A stretch of 64,000 nt of DNA, taken from assembly GCF_017643475.1 (NCBI RefSeq), contig NZ_JAEPNI010000001.1, positions 1,116,001-1,180,000 of the forward strand, given 5' to 3'. Shown here piece after piece: positions 26,900 through 34,922 of this stretch. The notes beneath the pieces are model-generated. The model searched no databases. It was not told where the DNA came from and saw only the letters and a program-made list of their open reading frames with translations. Numbering within the stretch: the first letter of the stretch is position 1; each line of letters starts with the position of its first letter. This stretch comes from Maricaulis sp. (GTDB lineage: Bacteria; Pseudomonadota; Alphaproteobacteria; Caulobacterales; Maricaulaceae). Both the position numbers and the translations under genes were made by a program.

Positions 26900-27758
26900 G
26901 ATCACCCTCCGGGCGTTCGATATCCTGCGCAGCCGCTTCGTCCTGCATCTCTTCGGAATTCTCTTCCACCGTTTCCGGTGCGTCATCCAGCTCGGACATG
27001 TCCAGCTTGCCGTCCGGTGCGTGGGCATAACGCTGGCTGCGTGGCGGGCGGATGTGCAGATGCCCGTTTGACAGCGTCATTACGGGCGCATCCAGCAGGC
27101 GGACCAGCTGCAGGTCGTGGGTGGCAAACACCACCGTCGTTCCCAGCTTGTTGAGCTCGACAAACAGGCGCAGCAGGCGCATCGCCATCTCGCTGTCGAC
27201 ATTGCCGGTCGGTTCGTCGGCGATGAGGATTTCCGGCTGGGCAACGACCGCACGGGCGATGGCAACACGTTGTTGCTCCCCGCCGGACAAGGTCGCTGGT
27301 TGAGCACTCATCTTGTCACCCAGCCCGACCCAGGCCAGCAACTCCGCGACATCCTCGGCATAGTCCGTGCGCTTGCGTCCGGTGACCCTGAGGGGCAGGG
27401 CGACATTGTCGAAAACGGTGAGATGATTGAGCAGGCGGAATTCCTGGAACACCACACCGACACGCCGGCGGATCTGTGGCAGTTCGTCCCGTGTCAGCCC
27501 GGCCGCATCGCGTCCGAAATAGGAAATCGTGCCGCGCGAGGGCTTGGCAGCGAGATAAATCAGCTTGAGCAGCGAAGTTTTGCCCGCACCGGACGGTCCG
27601 GTGAGGAATTGGAAAGATCCGCGTGGTAAATCAAATGACAAGTCGCGCAGAACCTCTGGCCCGCGTCCATACCGCATGCCGACATTGTCGAAGCGGATGA
27701 CAGGCTCAGCGGCGCTGCTTGGTGTATGTAGATGACTCGGCTCTATGGAAGTCTCCAT
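26886..27758 (-). CDS. ftsE: Cell division ATP-binding protein FtsE with acidic tail
   Basis: ABC ATPase of the FtsEX complex. Walker A GPSGAGKTSLL, Q-loop VFQEFRLLNHLTVFDNVALP, signature LSGGEQQRVAIARA and Walker B ILIADEPTGNVDSE are intact. At 290 residues it exceeds the usual 220-230. About 20 residues are added before the core, and a tail of about 50 acidic residues follows it (for example APETVEENSEEMQDEAAAQD). It is divergent from the zinc-ribbon gene with 35 nt between starts. Confidence 0.94.
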   Translation of the reverse strand: METSIEPSHLHTPSSAAEPVIRFDNVGMRYGRGPEVLRDLSFDLPRGSFQFLTGPSGAGKTSLLKLIYLAAKPSRGTISYFGRDAAGLTRDELPQIRRRVGVVFQEFRLLNHLTVFDNVALPLRVTGRKRTDYAEDVAELLAWVGLGDKMSAQPATLSGGEQQRVAIARAVVAQPEILIADEPTGNVDSEMAMRLLRLFVELNKLGTTVVFATHDLQLVRLLDAPVMTLSNGHLHIRPPRSQRYAHAPDGKLDMSELDDAPETVEENSEEMQDEAAAQDIERPEGDHDHK

Positions 27759-27793
27759 CGCTGTCGGGTCGGCCGGAAGTAGTAACGACTCAG

Positions 27794-28558
27794 ATGAGCA
27801 TAGTACTCAGCTGTCCTTCTTGTTCCACGAGCTATCGCGCTGATCCACAGGCGATCGGCGCGAACGGTCGTCGTGTGCGTTGCGCCTCGTGCGGTTATGT
27901 CTGGTCTGCCAAGGTCGAGGACCCCGAGCAGCTTCCCGATCTCCAGCCAGCGCAACTCGAGGAAGAAACCCCGGAAGTCGTTGAAGAACCGAAAAAGCCC
28001 CACGAGGCTTATCGGGAGCGTCAGGCGAAAAAGAGGCAGACCATGTCCGCTGCCGTGGCCGGTGGTGCCTGGGGCGGTTTGGCCGTTGCCATGGCCCTGG
28101 TGCTGACCTGCGCCTGGATTTTCCGCGTCGATGTTGTCACCGCCTTCCCGCGGGCCTCGTCTGCCTATGCAGCGATGGGCTCGACGGTGAACCCCTATGG
28201 TATCTCGGTCGGTGAGCTCAATGTCAGCCACCAGATCGAACACGGCGTGCCGCTGTTGATCGTCGAGGGCGATCTGCACAATTACGACCGCCGTTCCCGT
28301 ACGGTCCCGGAAGTCCGCGCCGTGCTGCGCGATGACCAGGGTCAGTCCCTGCTGGAGTGGACCGTCAATATGGACGTTCACGATCTCGATGCCGGCGATC
28401 ACGAAGCCTTCCGCACCATCGTCTCCGACCCGCCTCCGGGCACGGTCGAGGTCGAGGTTGTCCTGGTGGACGCCATCACCACGCATCTGGAAGAGACCGG
28501 GCATGGTGAGGTGGACGAGGTCGCGGCGCATGAAGCGGCTGAGCAAGAGCATCACTGA
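27794..28558 (+). CDS. MJ0042-type zinc-ribbon membrane protein (DUF3426)
   Basis: A 254-residue protein. The N-terminal zinc ribbon has Cys7, Cys10, Cys30 and Cys33 (SCPSCSTSY and RCASCGYVW). It is followed by an acidic Pro/Glu linker, one membrane helix (GLAVAMALVLTCAWIF) and a periplasmic DUF3426 domain (VEGDLHNYDRRSRTVPEVRA). The family is found next to ftsEX in alphaproteobacteria, which suggests an envelope or division role. ATG 27794 opens directly on the zinc ribbon. Confidence 0.87.
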   Translation: MSIVLSCPSCSTSYRADPQAIGANGRRVRCASCGYVWSAKVEDPEQLPDLQPAQLEEETPEVVEEPKKPHEAYRERQAKKRQTMSAAVAGGAWGGLAVAMALVLTCAWIFRVDVVTAFPRASSAYAAMGSTVNPYGISVGELNVSHQIEHGVPLLIVEGDLHNYDRRSRTVPEVRAVLRDDQGQSLLEWTVNMDVHDLDAGDHEAFRTIVSDPPPGTVEVEVVLVDAITTHLEETGHGEVDEVAAHEAAEQEHH

Positions 28559-28569
28559 GCTGGGTTTTT

Positions 28570-28737
28570 AGTTGGCCCTTTGGGCCGTACCCTATCCGCC
28601 CGCTTCGCGGCCACCTTTCCCATTCAGGGAAAGGATGAATCTCTATCCGCGACATAGCCTATCCTCGCTCTTGATGGGCGAGGGGGACCATTGCGCAGCA
28701 ATGGTGGAGTGGGTGCGCGCCGTGAGGCGCATCAAAA
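28570..28737 (+). repeat. 168-bp direct repeat, copy 1 (left of ankyrin gene)
   Basis: Nearly identical to 29478-29644, in the same orientation, with only a handful of substitutions and one 1-nt indel. It holds a row of palindromes: GGCCCTTTGGGCC, CCTTTCCC/GGGAAAGG, CCTCGC/GCGAGG and ACCATTGC/GCAATGGT. Non-coding. The gap 28559-28820 otherwise holds only a possible 18-codon frame (28752-28808). Confidence 0.85.
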
Positions 28738-28820
28738 CAGTGAAAAACCTGATGCATCGCAATAAGCTGCCCGGAATGGATGATTGGAGGACCCTATGCG
28801 ACCTGTAAGGCGGTATCTGG

Positions 28821-29348
28821 ATGACTAAAATGAGCGACGCCACCCTCGCCGTTCAGGAGGCAATTTTTGATGGAGACATTGAAAAATTACGCGCCGCTGT
28901 AAAGGCAGGAGGGGATTTGGATTATGTTTCAAAGGGGGTTAACTGGAATCACCTCACCGGGATGCTCGTTTCATCCGCCAAGCACCTCACCGTCGAGATG
29001 ATTCAGTTCCTGATTGACGCAGGCAATGACGTCAATCTCGTCGACCAATTCGGCAATACTTCAGTGATGTATGCGGTGCGGGCCAAACGCGCTGATATTC
29101 TTGAGGTTCTCCTGAAAGCGGGAGGATTGGTCAATTACTTCAATATCGACGAACAGTCTCCGTTGGTGCTGGCGGTGGAAACTATTGATACAGAATACCT
29201 GTGCGCAAAAGTATTGTTGAAACACGGAGCCGATCCAGAGCTGGAAAGTGAGACCGGGATCACCGCGAAAAAGGTCGTGGAACAGTTCATGAGTTTACAA
29301 GTTGCTAATCAAGCGTTGCGGCAAGTGTATGAAGAGTTCTTTGTGTAG
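28821..29348 (+). CDS. Ankyrin-repeat protein
   Basis: A 175-residue cytoplasmic protein made of ankyrin repeats: AIFDGDIEKLRAAVKAGGDL, FLIDAGNDVNLVDQFGNTSV, ADILEVLLKAGGLVNYFN and KVLLKHGADPELESETGITA. These mediate protein-protein binding; the partner is unknown. AAGGCGG at 28806-28812 serves the ATG at 28821. Codon use is noticeably more AT-rich than that of the flanking genes, and the gene is enclosed by two 168-bp direct repeats. Both point to horizontal acquisition as a cassette. Antitoxin-like or scaffold roles are possible but unproven. Confidence 0.85.
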   Translation: MTKMSDATLAVQEAIFDGDIEKLRAAVKAGGDLDYVSKGVNWNHLTGMLVSSAKHLTVEMIQFLIDAGNDVNLVDQFGNTSVMYAVRAKRADILEVLLKAGGLVNYFNIDEQSPLVLAVETIDTEYLCAKVLLKHGADPELESETGITAKKVVEQFMSLQVANQALRQVYEEFFV

Positions 29349-29477
29349 CGGAGGCTTGATTACTGGGGTAGTTGGACACTTCCACAACTTTCAACTCCCA
29401 TCCCATTTTCCGCCCAGTTTGCCATGACCGCTGACGCCGTTTTTTGAGCAAACCTGTAGGGTGTGTTCGAGTTTTTC

Positions 29478-29644
29478 AGTTGGCCCTTTGGGCCGCACCC
29501 TATCCGCCCGCTTCGCGGCCACCTTTCCCATCAAGGGAAAGGATGAATCTCCATCCGCGACATAGCCATCCTCGCCCTTGATGGGCGAGGGGGACCATTG
29601 CGGAGCAATGGTGGAGTGGGTGCGCGCCGTGAGGCGCATCAAAA
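29478..29644 (+). repeat. 168-bp direct repeat, copy 2 (right of ankyrin gene)
   Basis: Second copy of the element at 28570-28737, same orientation, with better-paired stems (CCTCGCCC/GGGCGAGG, CCTTTCCC/GGGAAAGG). The 360-nt gap from 29349 to 29708 contains this repeat and about 130 nt of unassigned sequence before it; no gene is seen there. Confidence 0.85.
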
Positions 29645-29708
29645 TTTAAAGGAGGGAAGCGGCGACGTAGCGAGCCGGATGGGGCTGTTCCCCTCCGGGC
29701 TTCGAAAC

Positions 29709-32261
29709 CTAGAACCGGTCCAGCAGGCGTTCGATATAGTCCAGCTCGTCCTGTTCGCGGCCGGCTTCGGCGGCGCGGCGACGGAGTTCCTCGAGGATTT
29801 CGCGGGCGCGGGCGCGGCTGAGTTCGTCGGGGATTTCTACGCCCTGGCCGTCGGCAAATGATCCTTCAGCCGGACGACCCAGCGGGTCCTCTTCCTGGCC
29901 GTCTTCGCCCTGGCCATCCTGGCCCTGTTGTTCTGCCAAACGTTCCAGCAGGTCGGAGGCGAGCTGTTCGGCGCCGGCGCGCAGCTCGGCAAGCGCGTCT
30001 TCCTGGGCATCGAGAGCAGCCTGGGCATCGCCCTGGCGCAGGGCCTCCTCGGCTTGTTGCATGGCGCTGGCGGCATCACCGGCGGACTGGTCAGCGCCTT
30101 CCGGCAGGGCCTGGAGCGAGCGTTGCAGCTGTTCGGCCAGTTCGGACTGCATGTCGGCGAGTTCCATGGACCGTGCCGCGCCGCCATCCTGGTTCTCGGC
30201 AAGACCGGAGGGGATATCACCGCTCTGCTCGCCGCCCTGACCGGACTGACCGCTTTGCGGCTGGCCACCTTGTTGCTGTTCCTGCTGCATGCCAAAGGTC
30301 TGGTCCTGCAGGTCACGCTGTTCGCCGATCATGTCGCCCAGCTCTTCAAGGGCTTCCTGGATGGCTTCGGTGACCGGGTCTGGCTGATTGCCTTCACCAC
30401 CGCCCTGGCCCATCTGCATTTCCATGTTGCGCAGGAGTTCGCTCAGCGCAGCGAGCGCCTGGCGGGCATCGGCAGTATTGCCCAGCTCGGCTGCATCGCG
30501 CAGGGCGTCGAGCAGGGCCTGGAGGGCTTCATTGTTGAGGCTTTCACCGCCGCCGCCTTCATTTTCATTCTGAGCCTGGACGGCTTCGCGGGCGAGGGCG
30601 GCCATGTAGTTTTCCATCGCCTGTTCAAAGGCCTCGAACAGGGCTGCCAGCTCGGTTTCGTCCGCGCCGCGGGCAAGGGCTTCAGCCAGGGCGCGTTCAG
30701 CAGCACGCAGGGCAGCCTCGGCATCGGCCAGCGAGCCCAGCTCGGCGCGCAGGGCGATTTGCCAGAGATCATCTTCGATCGTGCCCAGGTCTGCGCGGTC
30801 ACGGGCGCGGCGCAGGCGGTGCAACACCTCGCGCAGGCCGAGATAGACAATCGGATCGTCGAAGAAATAGCGCGGCGCATCGGAAATCGCGTCCAGCGCC
30901 AGGGCAACCCGTTGCAGACTTTCCGGCGCTCGCTCGATGCGCCGTTCCGGTTCCTCGGCCAGATAGGCCGGCCCCGGCGGAATCTCTTCGCGATACATCA
31001 CCGGACGATCTTCCAGAGGTGCATAGGCAGTCGTGGTCAGCAGAACCTCGCGACGCTGTTCGGCAACAGCGCGGGCCAGCGCATCCAGGAAAACGCGTTC
31101 GGGCAGGGTGGTGGCCAGCTCGGGTGAACGACCGACATTGCCGGCGGCGTCCTCGGCCAAAACACGAATATCGACACGCGACCCGGCCAGCGCGTGTTGA
31201 GCGGTCTCAAGCAGGGTCCGTGTCGCGCCTTCCGCCTCGATGGTTGCAATGCCAGAGGGTGTGATTTCGAGCCGGTCCCACTCTGCATCGCGCTCGCCCT
31301 CGGGGCGCAGTTCAAGTGCGTAGGCAGTGGCACCGTAATCGTCGACGACGGAGAATTGCAGATCCAGCTCGCCGTCCGCGGTGGCCTCGGGGATGTCGAG
31401 TATACGGACTTGTGGCGGCGTGTCGGCCAGAACATCCAGCGTCCAGCTGCGTCGGGTGGAGCCGGAAATCAGTCGAACGGAGCCGTTCTCCTGCATCACG
31501 ACGCGCGCTTCCCAGACACCATCGCCCAGCTCGTTGACCTCGGCGCGCTCGCGACCTTCCGACGTCTGCTGGGTGACACGCGGGCTGCGGCGGCTACCGG
31601 CGATGCGGGCGATGAAGGTTGCGCCCTGGGGCACGTCGGCACTGGTCTCGTCAGCGTCCAGGAAAATCGGTGCGCGGCCTGTATAGGCAGGCGGGTCGAT
31701 CCAGGCGTCCAGCGTGATCTCGCCGGCATCGACATCCATCAGCGCAGGCTCGAAAGCCTCGCCCAGGCGATCGCGGGCAGTCGGGCCGGCGATGAACCAG
31801 GCGCTCAACAGGCTGACGGCGAGCATGCCGCGCAGCGCCCACGGATCCAGCATGCCCCAGGCCGCCTTGGGGCGGCGGGCAAAGGCGGATTGCAGCCGCC
31901 GGGCCATGCGCTCCTGGTGAGCTTTCCAGACAGACAGGGCGACCGGGTCATCGTCAGAAGGCTGATCGATCAGTGCTTCGTGCGGACGGGCGGAGATGCC
32001 GCTGTCTTCCTCGATGCGGCGGGTAATGTCTTCTTCATCCGGCCAGGCAAAGCCGCGAATACCGGGTCGTGTCAGCCAGACCGCACCGGCGATCAGGGCG
32101 AGCGCGGAGAGGGCACGCCAGGGGTCGCCATAAGTCTCCCACACGCCCAGCAGGGCCATGAGGGCGAAAACCGACAGCGCAGCAAAGGTCGGCCAGAGGA
32201 CGGGTGCGGCCCGTTCCCAGCACAATGCAATGGCTGCGATAAGTTTCGTACGACGACGCAT
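29709..32261 (-). CDS. DUF4175/TIGR02302-family membrane protein
   Basis: An 850-residue protein of a mainly alphaproteobacterial family of unknown function. Two or three N-terminal helices (PVLWPTFAALSVFALMALLG and following) precede a long periplasmic part. An Ig-like section around ITLDAWIDPPAYTGRAPIFL leads into a very long Ala/Glu/Gln-rich coiled-coil half with low-complexity runs (QQGGQPQSGQSGQGGEQSGD). The start at 32261 (MRRRTKLIAAIAL) fits homologs better than 32309; neither has a clear ribosome site. An envelope role is plausible. Confidence 0.85.
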   Translation of the reverse strand: MRRRTKLIAAIALCWERAAPVLWPTFAALSVFALMALLGVWETYGDPWRALSALALIAGAVWLTRPGIRGFAWPDEEDITRRIEEDSGISARPHEALIDQPSDDDPVALSVWKAHQERMARRLQSAFARRPKAAWGMLDPWALRGMLAVSLLSAWFIAGPTARDRLGEAFEPALMDVDAGEITLDAWIDPPAYTGRAPIFLDADETSADVPQGATFIARIAGSRRSPRVTQQTSEGRERAEVNELGDGVWEARVVMQENGSVRLISGSTRRSWTLDVLADTPPQVRILDIPEATADGELDLQFSVVDDYGATAYALELRPEGERDAEWDRLEITPSGIATIEAEGATRTLLETAQHALAGSRVDIRVLAEDAAGNVGRSPELATTLPERVFLDALARAVAEQRREVLLTTTAYAPLEDRPVMYREEIPPGPAYLAEEPERRIERAPESLQRVALALDAISDAPRYFFDDPIVYLGLREVLHRLRRARDRADLGTIEDDLWQIALRAELGSLADAEAALRAAERALAEALARGADETELAALFEAFEQAMENYMAALAREAVQAQNENEGGGGESLNNEALQALLDALRDAAELGNTADARQALAALSELLRNMEMQMGQGGGEGNQPDPVTEAIQEALEELGDMIGEQRDLQDQTFGMQQEQQQGGQPQSGQSGQGGEQSGDIPSGLAENQDGGAARSMELADMQSELAEQLQRSLQALPEGADQSAGDAASAMQQAEEALRQGDAQAALDAQEDALAELRAGAEQLASDLLERLAEQQGQDGQGEDGQEEDPLGRPAEGSFADGQGVEIPDELSRARAREILEELRRRAAEAGREQDELDYIERLLDRF

Positions 32262-32340
32262 GCAGCAAAACTTAGCACGCTGGCCTGCCAGCGACAGCGT
32301 CAAACGCATTACGTTTTGGTGAGTAAGGAAATGCCTTGAT

Positions 32341-32481
32341 CTTCCCCCACGGGGAAGTGCCGGAACGCAGTGGAGGCGAAGGGGGCTAGCGTAGCGAGCT
32401 TGCCTACGGGCTCACGCCCTCCGGCCCCTCCGTCTCCGCCTTCGCCAGGGCTCCGGCGGAGCCACCTCCCCGGTGGGGAGG
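32341..32481. repeat. Intergenic hairpin array between DUF4175 and lptM genes
   Basis: Three perfect hairpins: CTTCCCC/GGGGAAG (32341-32357), GGCTCC/GGAGCC with a GGC loop (near 32449-32463), and CCTCCCC/GGGGAGG (32465-32481). It resembles the repeat at 17418-17516. It fills the space where many relatives carry lysA. No gene seen. Confidence 0.6.
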
Positions 32482-32486
32482 ATGAC

Positions 32487-32642
32487 CTAGCCCTCATCAT
32501 CCTCTTCGGAGCGCTGTTCCTGTTCGTAATCCGCCGGATTGCCCCACAGAGGCTCCGGGCGTTCCAGATCACCGCGCAGGCCGCAGGCGGCGACAGCGAG
32601 GGTGCTGAGGATAACGAGGGTGAAAGTGGCGGCGCGTTTCAT
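32487..32642 (-). CDS. lptM: LptM-like small outer-membrane lipoprotein
   Basis: A 51-residue lipoprotein precursor: [20 protein letters not shown] ends with a lipobox cysteine, followed by [20 protein letters not shown] and an acidic tail. The CGLxGxLxxP start of the mature part is the mark of LptM (YifL), which helps the LptD translocon mature in the outer membrane. Its ATG overlaps the argH stop (ATGA), so translation is coupled. It is under 60 codons and easily missed. Confidence 0.85.
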   Translation of the reverse strand: MKRAATFTLVILSTLAVAACGLRGDLERPEPLWGNPADYEQEQRSEEDDEG

Positions 32643-34066
32643 CGGACTTCTTCTCCGGCAAGGCGTTGGGTCCAGGCCTGGACCTGTTCGCGTACACGCG
32701 TCGGCGAAGTGCCACCGAAACTCGTACGGCTGTTCATGGATGCCCGCGCACTCAACACTGAAAACACGCTTTCGTCGATAGCTTTGTCGACGCTTTGCAT
32801 CTCTTCCAGCGAAAGCTCGGCGAGGGGCACGTCCTTTTCTTCTGCCAGACGGACAATGGAGCCGGAGATGTGATGGGCGTCGCGGAAGGGGCGACCCAGT
32901 TCGCGCACGACCCAGTCGGCGAGGTCGGTCGCGTCGGAATAGGCCTCACCGGCCGCTTCCTCCAGCGCGTCGGCATTGAAGCTGAGATCTGCGGCCATGC
33001 CGGCCATCGCGGCCAGGGCGAGTTCCAGATCGTCCACGGCCTGGAAGGTCGGCGCCTTGTCTTCCTGCAGGTCTTTTGAATAGGCCAGTGGCAGGCCTTT
33101 CACGACGGTGAGCAGGCCGGTCAGGGAACCAATAATGCGGCCCGGCTTGGCACGCACGAGTTCGGCGGCGTCGGGATTGCGCTTTTGCGGCATGATGGAG
33201 GAGCCGGTCGACCAGGCATCCGACAGGGTCGCGAACTGGAAGCGCTTGGTGCACCACAACACGATCTCCTCAGCGAAGCGCGACAGGTTCACAGCGCAGA
33301 TCGAGGCGGCGGATAGCACTTCCAGGGCAAAATCCCGGGCGGCTACACCATCCAGCGAATTGGCCATCGGCCGGTCAAAACCCAGTTTTTCTGCAGTCAT
33401 ATCGCGGTCAATGGGAAAGGCCGTGCCAGCCAGGGCGGCGCAGCCCAGCGGGCTCTCATTCAGGCGTTTGCGGGCGTCGCGGAAACGGCCTCGATCGCGT
33501 TCGGCCAGTTCGACATAACTCAGCAGATGGTGAGCCAGGGAGACGGGCTGGGCCGTTTGCAGATGGGTGAAGCCGGGCATGACCTGTTCGACATGTTTTT
33601 CCGCCTGCTGGACCAGGGCATGCTGATAGGCGGCGAGGCCGGCATCGATGCGGTCGCAGGCATCGCGCAGCCAGAGCCGGAAATCCGTCGCTACCTGGTC
33701 ATTGCGCGAGCGCGCCGTGTGCAGGCGACCGGCGGGTTCGCCGATGATTTCCTTTAGACGCGCCTCGACATTCATGTGTACGTCTTCCAGCGCCTTGGAC
33801 CAGGCAAAGCCGCCCGCGCGGATCTCTTCACGAACCTGTTCCAGCCCGCGCTGGATTGCCGCTGCATCCTCGCTTGAAATTATCCCGGTTGCGCCCAACA
33901 TTGCAGCATGGGCGAGGGAACCCTGAATGTCCTGTTCAGCCATGCGCTGGTCGATATCGATGGAGGCATTGATGGCTTCCATGATGTCGCTCTGGCCGCC
34001 GCTGAAACGGCCGCCCCACATTGCGCTCGTGCCGGTCTTGCTGGTCGGGGAGTTGTCGTCTGCCAT
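32639..34066 (-). CDS. argH: Argininosuccinate lyase
   Basis: Splits argininosuccinate into arginine and fumarate, the last step of arginine synthesis. The 475-residue protein of the fumarase/aspartase superfamily has [40 protein letters not shown] and the superfamily signature [15 protein letters not shown]. It is divergent from the thioredoxin-like gene, with only 23 nt between starts, so the promoters must overlap the genes. It is followed by lptM in the order usual for alphaproteobacteria. Confidence 0.96.
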   Translation of the reverse strand: MADDNSPTSKTGTSAMWGGRFSGGQSDIMEAINASIDIDQRMAEQDIQGSLAHAAMLGATGIISSEDAAAIQRGLEQVREEIRAGGFAWSKALEDVHMNVEARLKEIIGEPAGRLHTARSRNDQVATDFRLWLRDACDRIDAGLAAYQHALVQQAEKHVEQVMPGFTHLQTAQPVSLAHHLLSYVELAERDRGRFRDARKRLNESPLGCAALAGTAFPIDRDMTAEKLGFDRPMANSLDGVAARDFALEVLSAASICAVNLSRFAEEIVLWCTKRFQFATLSDAWSTGSSIMPQKRNPDAAELVRAKPGRIIGSLTGLLTVVKGLPLAYSKDLQEDKAPTFQAVDDLELALAAMAGMAADLSFNADALEEAAGEAYSDATDLADWVVRELGRPFRDAHHISGSIVRLAEEKDVPLAELSLEEMQSVDKAIDESVFSVLSARASMNSRTSFGGTSPTRVREQVQAWTQRLAGEEVR

Positions 34067-34089
34067 TGGACTTGCTCAAGGAGTTCGAG

Positions 34090-34683
34090 ATGAATATTTC
34101 ACCGCTGAAAGCCGGCCTGATCATCATGCCGCTGATCGGTGTGGTCGCCATCCTATACGTCGTATTCTCGGCGATGGACAGTGGCGGCAACGGAAGCCTG
34201 GACAGTTATGCCAACGGTCACATGAGTGCCTTCCGCAGCGAGCCGGAACCGCGGCCGCAGCCAACGGTCGTCTATACCGGTGCGGACGGGGGCGAGGTCC
34301 GTTTGTCGGACTATCGCGGCAAGGTAATCCTGGTGAATTTCTGGGCCACCTGGTGTGCGCCCTGTGTCGAGGAAATGCCCGCGCTGAGCAATCTGCAGAC
34401 AGCCCTGGGCGGTGAGGATTTTGAGGTCGTCACCATTTCCATGGATCGCCGCATGGAGGATGCCGAGAATTTCCTGCGAAACATGGAGTTGGAAAATCTC
34501 CCGCTGATTCATGACAGCACGTTCGGCTCCATGGCCCAGACCGGTGCCGTCGGCCTGCCCATGTCCATTCTCTATGATGCCAATGGTCGCGAGATCGGTC
34601 GCTTGCCAGCACCGGCCGAGTGGGATCATGCGGACGCCATCCGCCTCATCGAGGCCGCGATCCGTTTCCACGGCGCACGCTGA
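34090..34683 (+). CDS. TlpA-type membrane-anchored thioredoxin-like protein
   Basis: A 197-residue thiol-disulfide oxidoreductase acting in the periplasm. One N-terminal helix (LIIMPLIGVVAILYVVFSAM) anchors it, then a TlpA/AhpC-TSA domain: LVNFWATWCAPCVEEMPALS with the redox WCAPC, and the cis-proline region TGAVGLPMSILYD. AAGGAG precedes ATG 34090. Members reduce apocytochromes or copper-protein cysteines; divergence from argH matches known TlpA genes. Confidence 0.9.
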   Translation: MNISPLKAGLIIMPLIGVVAILYVVFSAMDSGGNGSLDSYANGHMSAFRSEPEPRPQPTVVYTGADGGEVRLSDYRGKVILVNFWATWCAPCVEEMPALSNLQTALGGEDFEVVTISMDRRMEDAENFLRNMELENLPLIHDSTFGSMAQTGAVGLPMSILYDANGREIGRLPAPAEWDHADAIRLIEAAIRFHGAR

Positions 34684-34696
34684 GACACAAAAGAAA

Positions 34697-34719
34697 AGCC
34701 GCTCCCGGCGGGAGCGGCT
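34697..34719 (-). terminator. Terminator hairpin, minus-strand orientation
   Basis: AGCCGCTCC (34697-34705) pairs with GGAGCGGCT (34711-34719). On the minus strand it is followed by TTTCTTTT. It may also stop transcription of the thioredoxin-like gene 13 nt upstream, but it lacks a T-run on that strand. Confidence 0.55.
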
Positions 34720-34861
34720 GAAGTTGGAATCTCAAGCCGAGGGATGTTCGAGCCTGAAGCCCGTTCGGGGAGGATCGGGTCGGCTCTGTGTCTAATGTCC
34801 GTACACGACGGATGTGTGACGGTTTGAAGATGCTTCTGAGACGATGCAGAAGCCAAAAGAA

Positions 34862-34889
34862 AACCCCGGAAGCGGTTGCTTCCGGGGTT
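34862..34889. terminator. Bidirectional terminator downstream of the TonB receptor gene
   Basis: The 12-bp perfect stem AACCCCGGAAGC (34862-34873) and GCTTCCGGGGTT (34878-34889) has a GGTT loop and T-rich flanks on both strands, 33 nt past the receptor stop. Confidence 0.85.
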
Positions 34890-34922
34890 CTTTGTCAGAT
34901 CGTCCTGACCGGGTTGTTCGCC

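Noticed and set aside
28752-28808. 18-codon frame before the ankyrin gene as a leader peptide
   Set aside because: No attenuator structure or amino-acid run is seen; its stop merely overlaps the ankyrin ribosome site.
28570-29644. CRISPR-like reading of the paired repeats
   Set aside because: Only two copies of 168 bp with a gene between them; no short regular repeats or spacers and no cas genes.
29928-31127. 399-codon plus-strand open frame inside the DUF4175 gene
   Set aside because: A reverse-strand shadow of the coiled-coil region; leucine/glycine-rich artefact with no ribosome site or domain.
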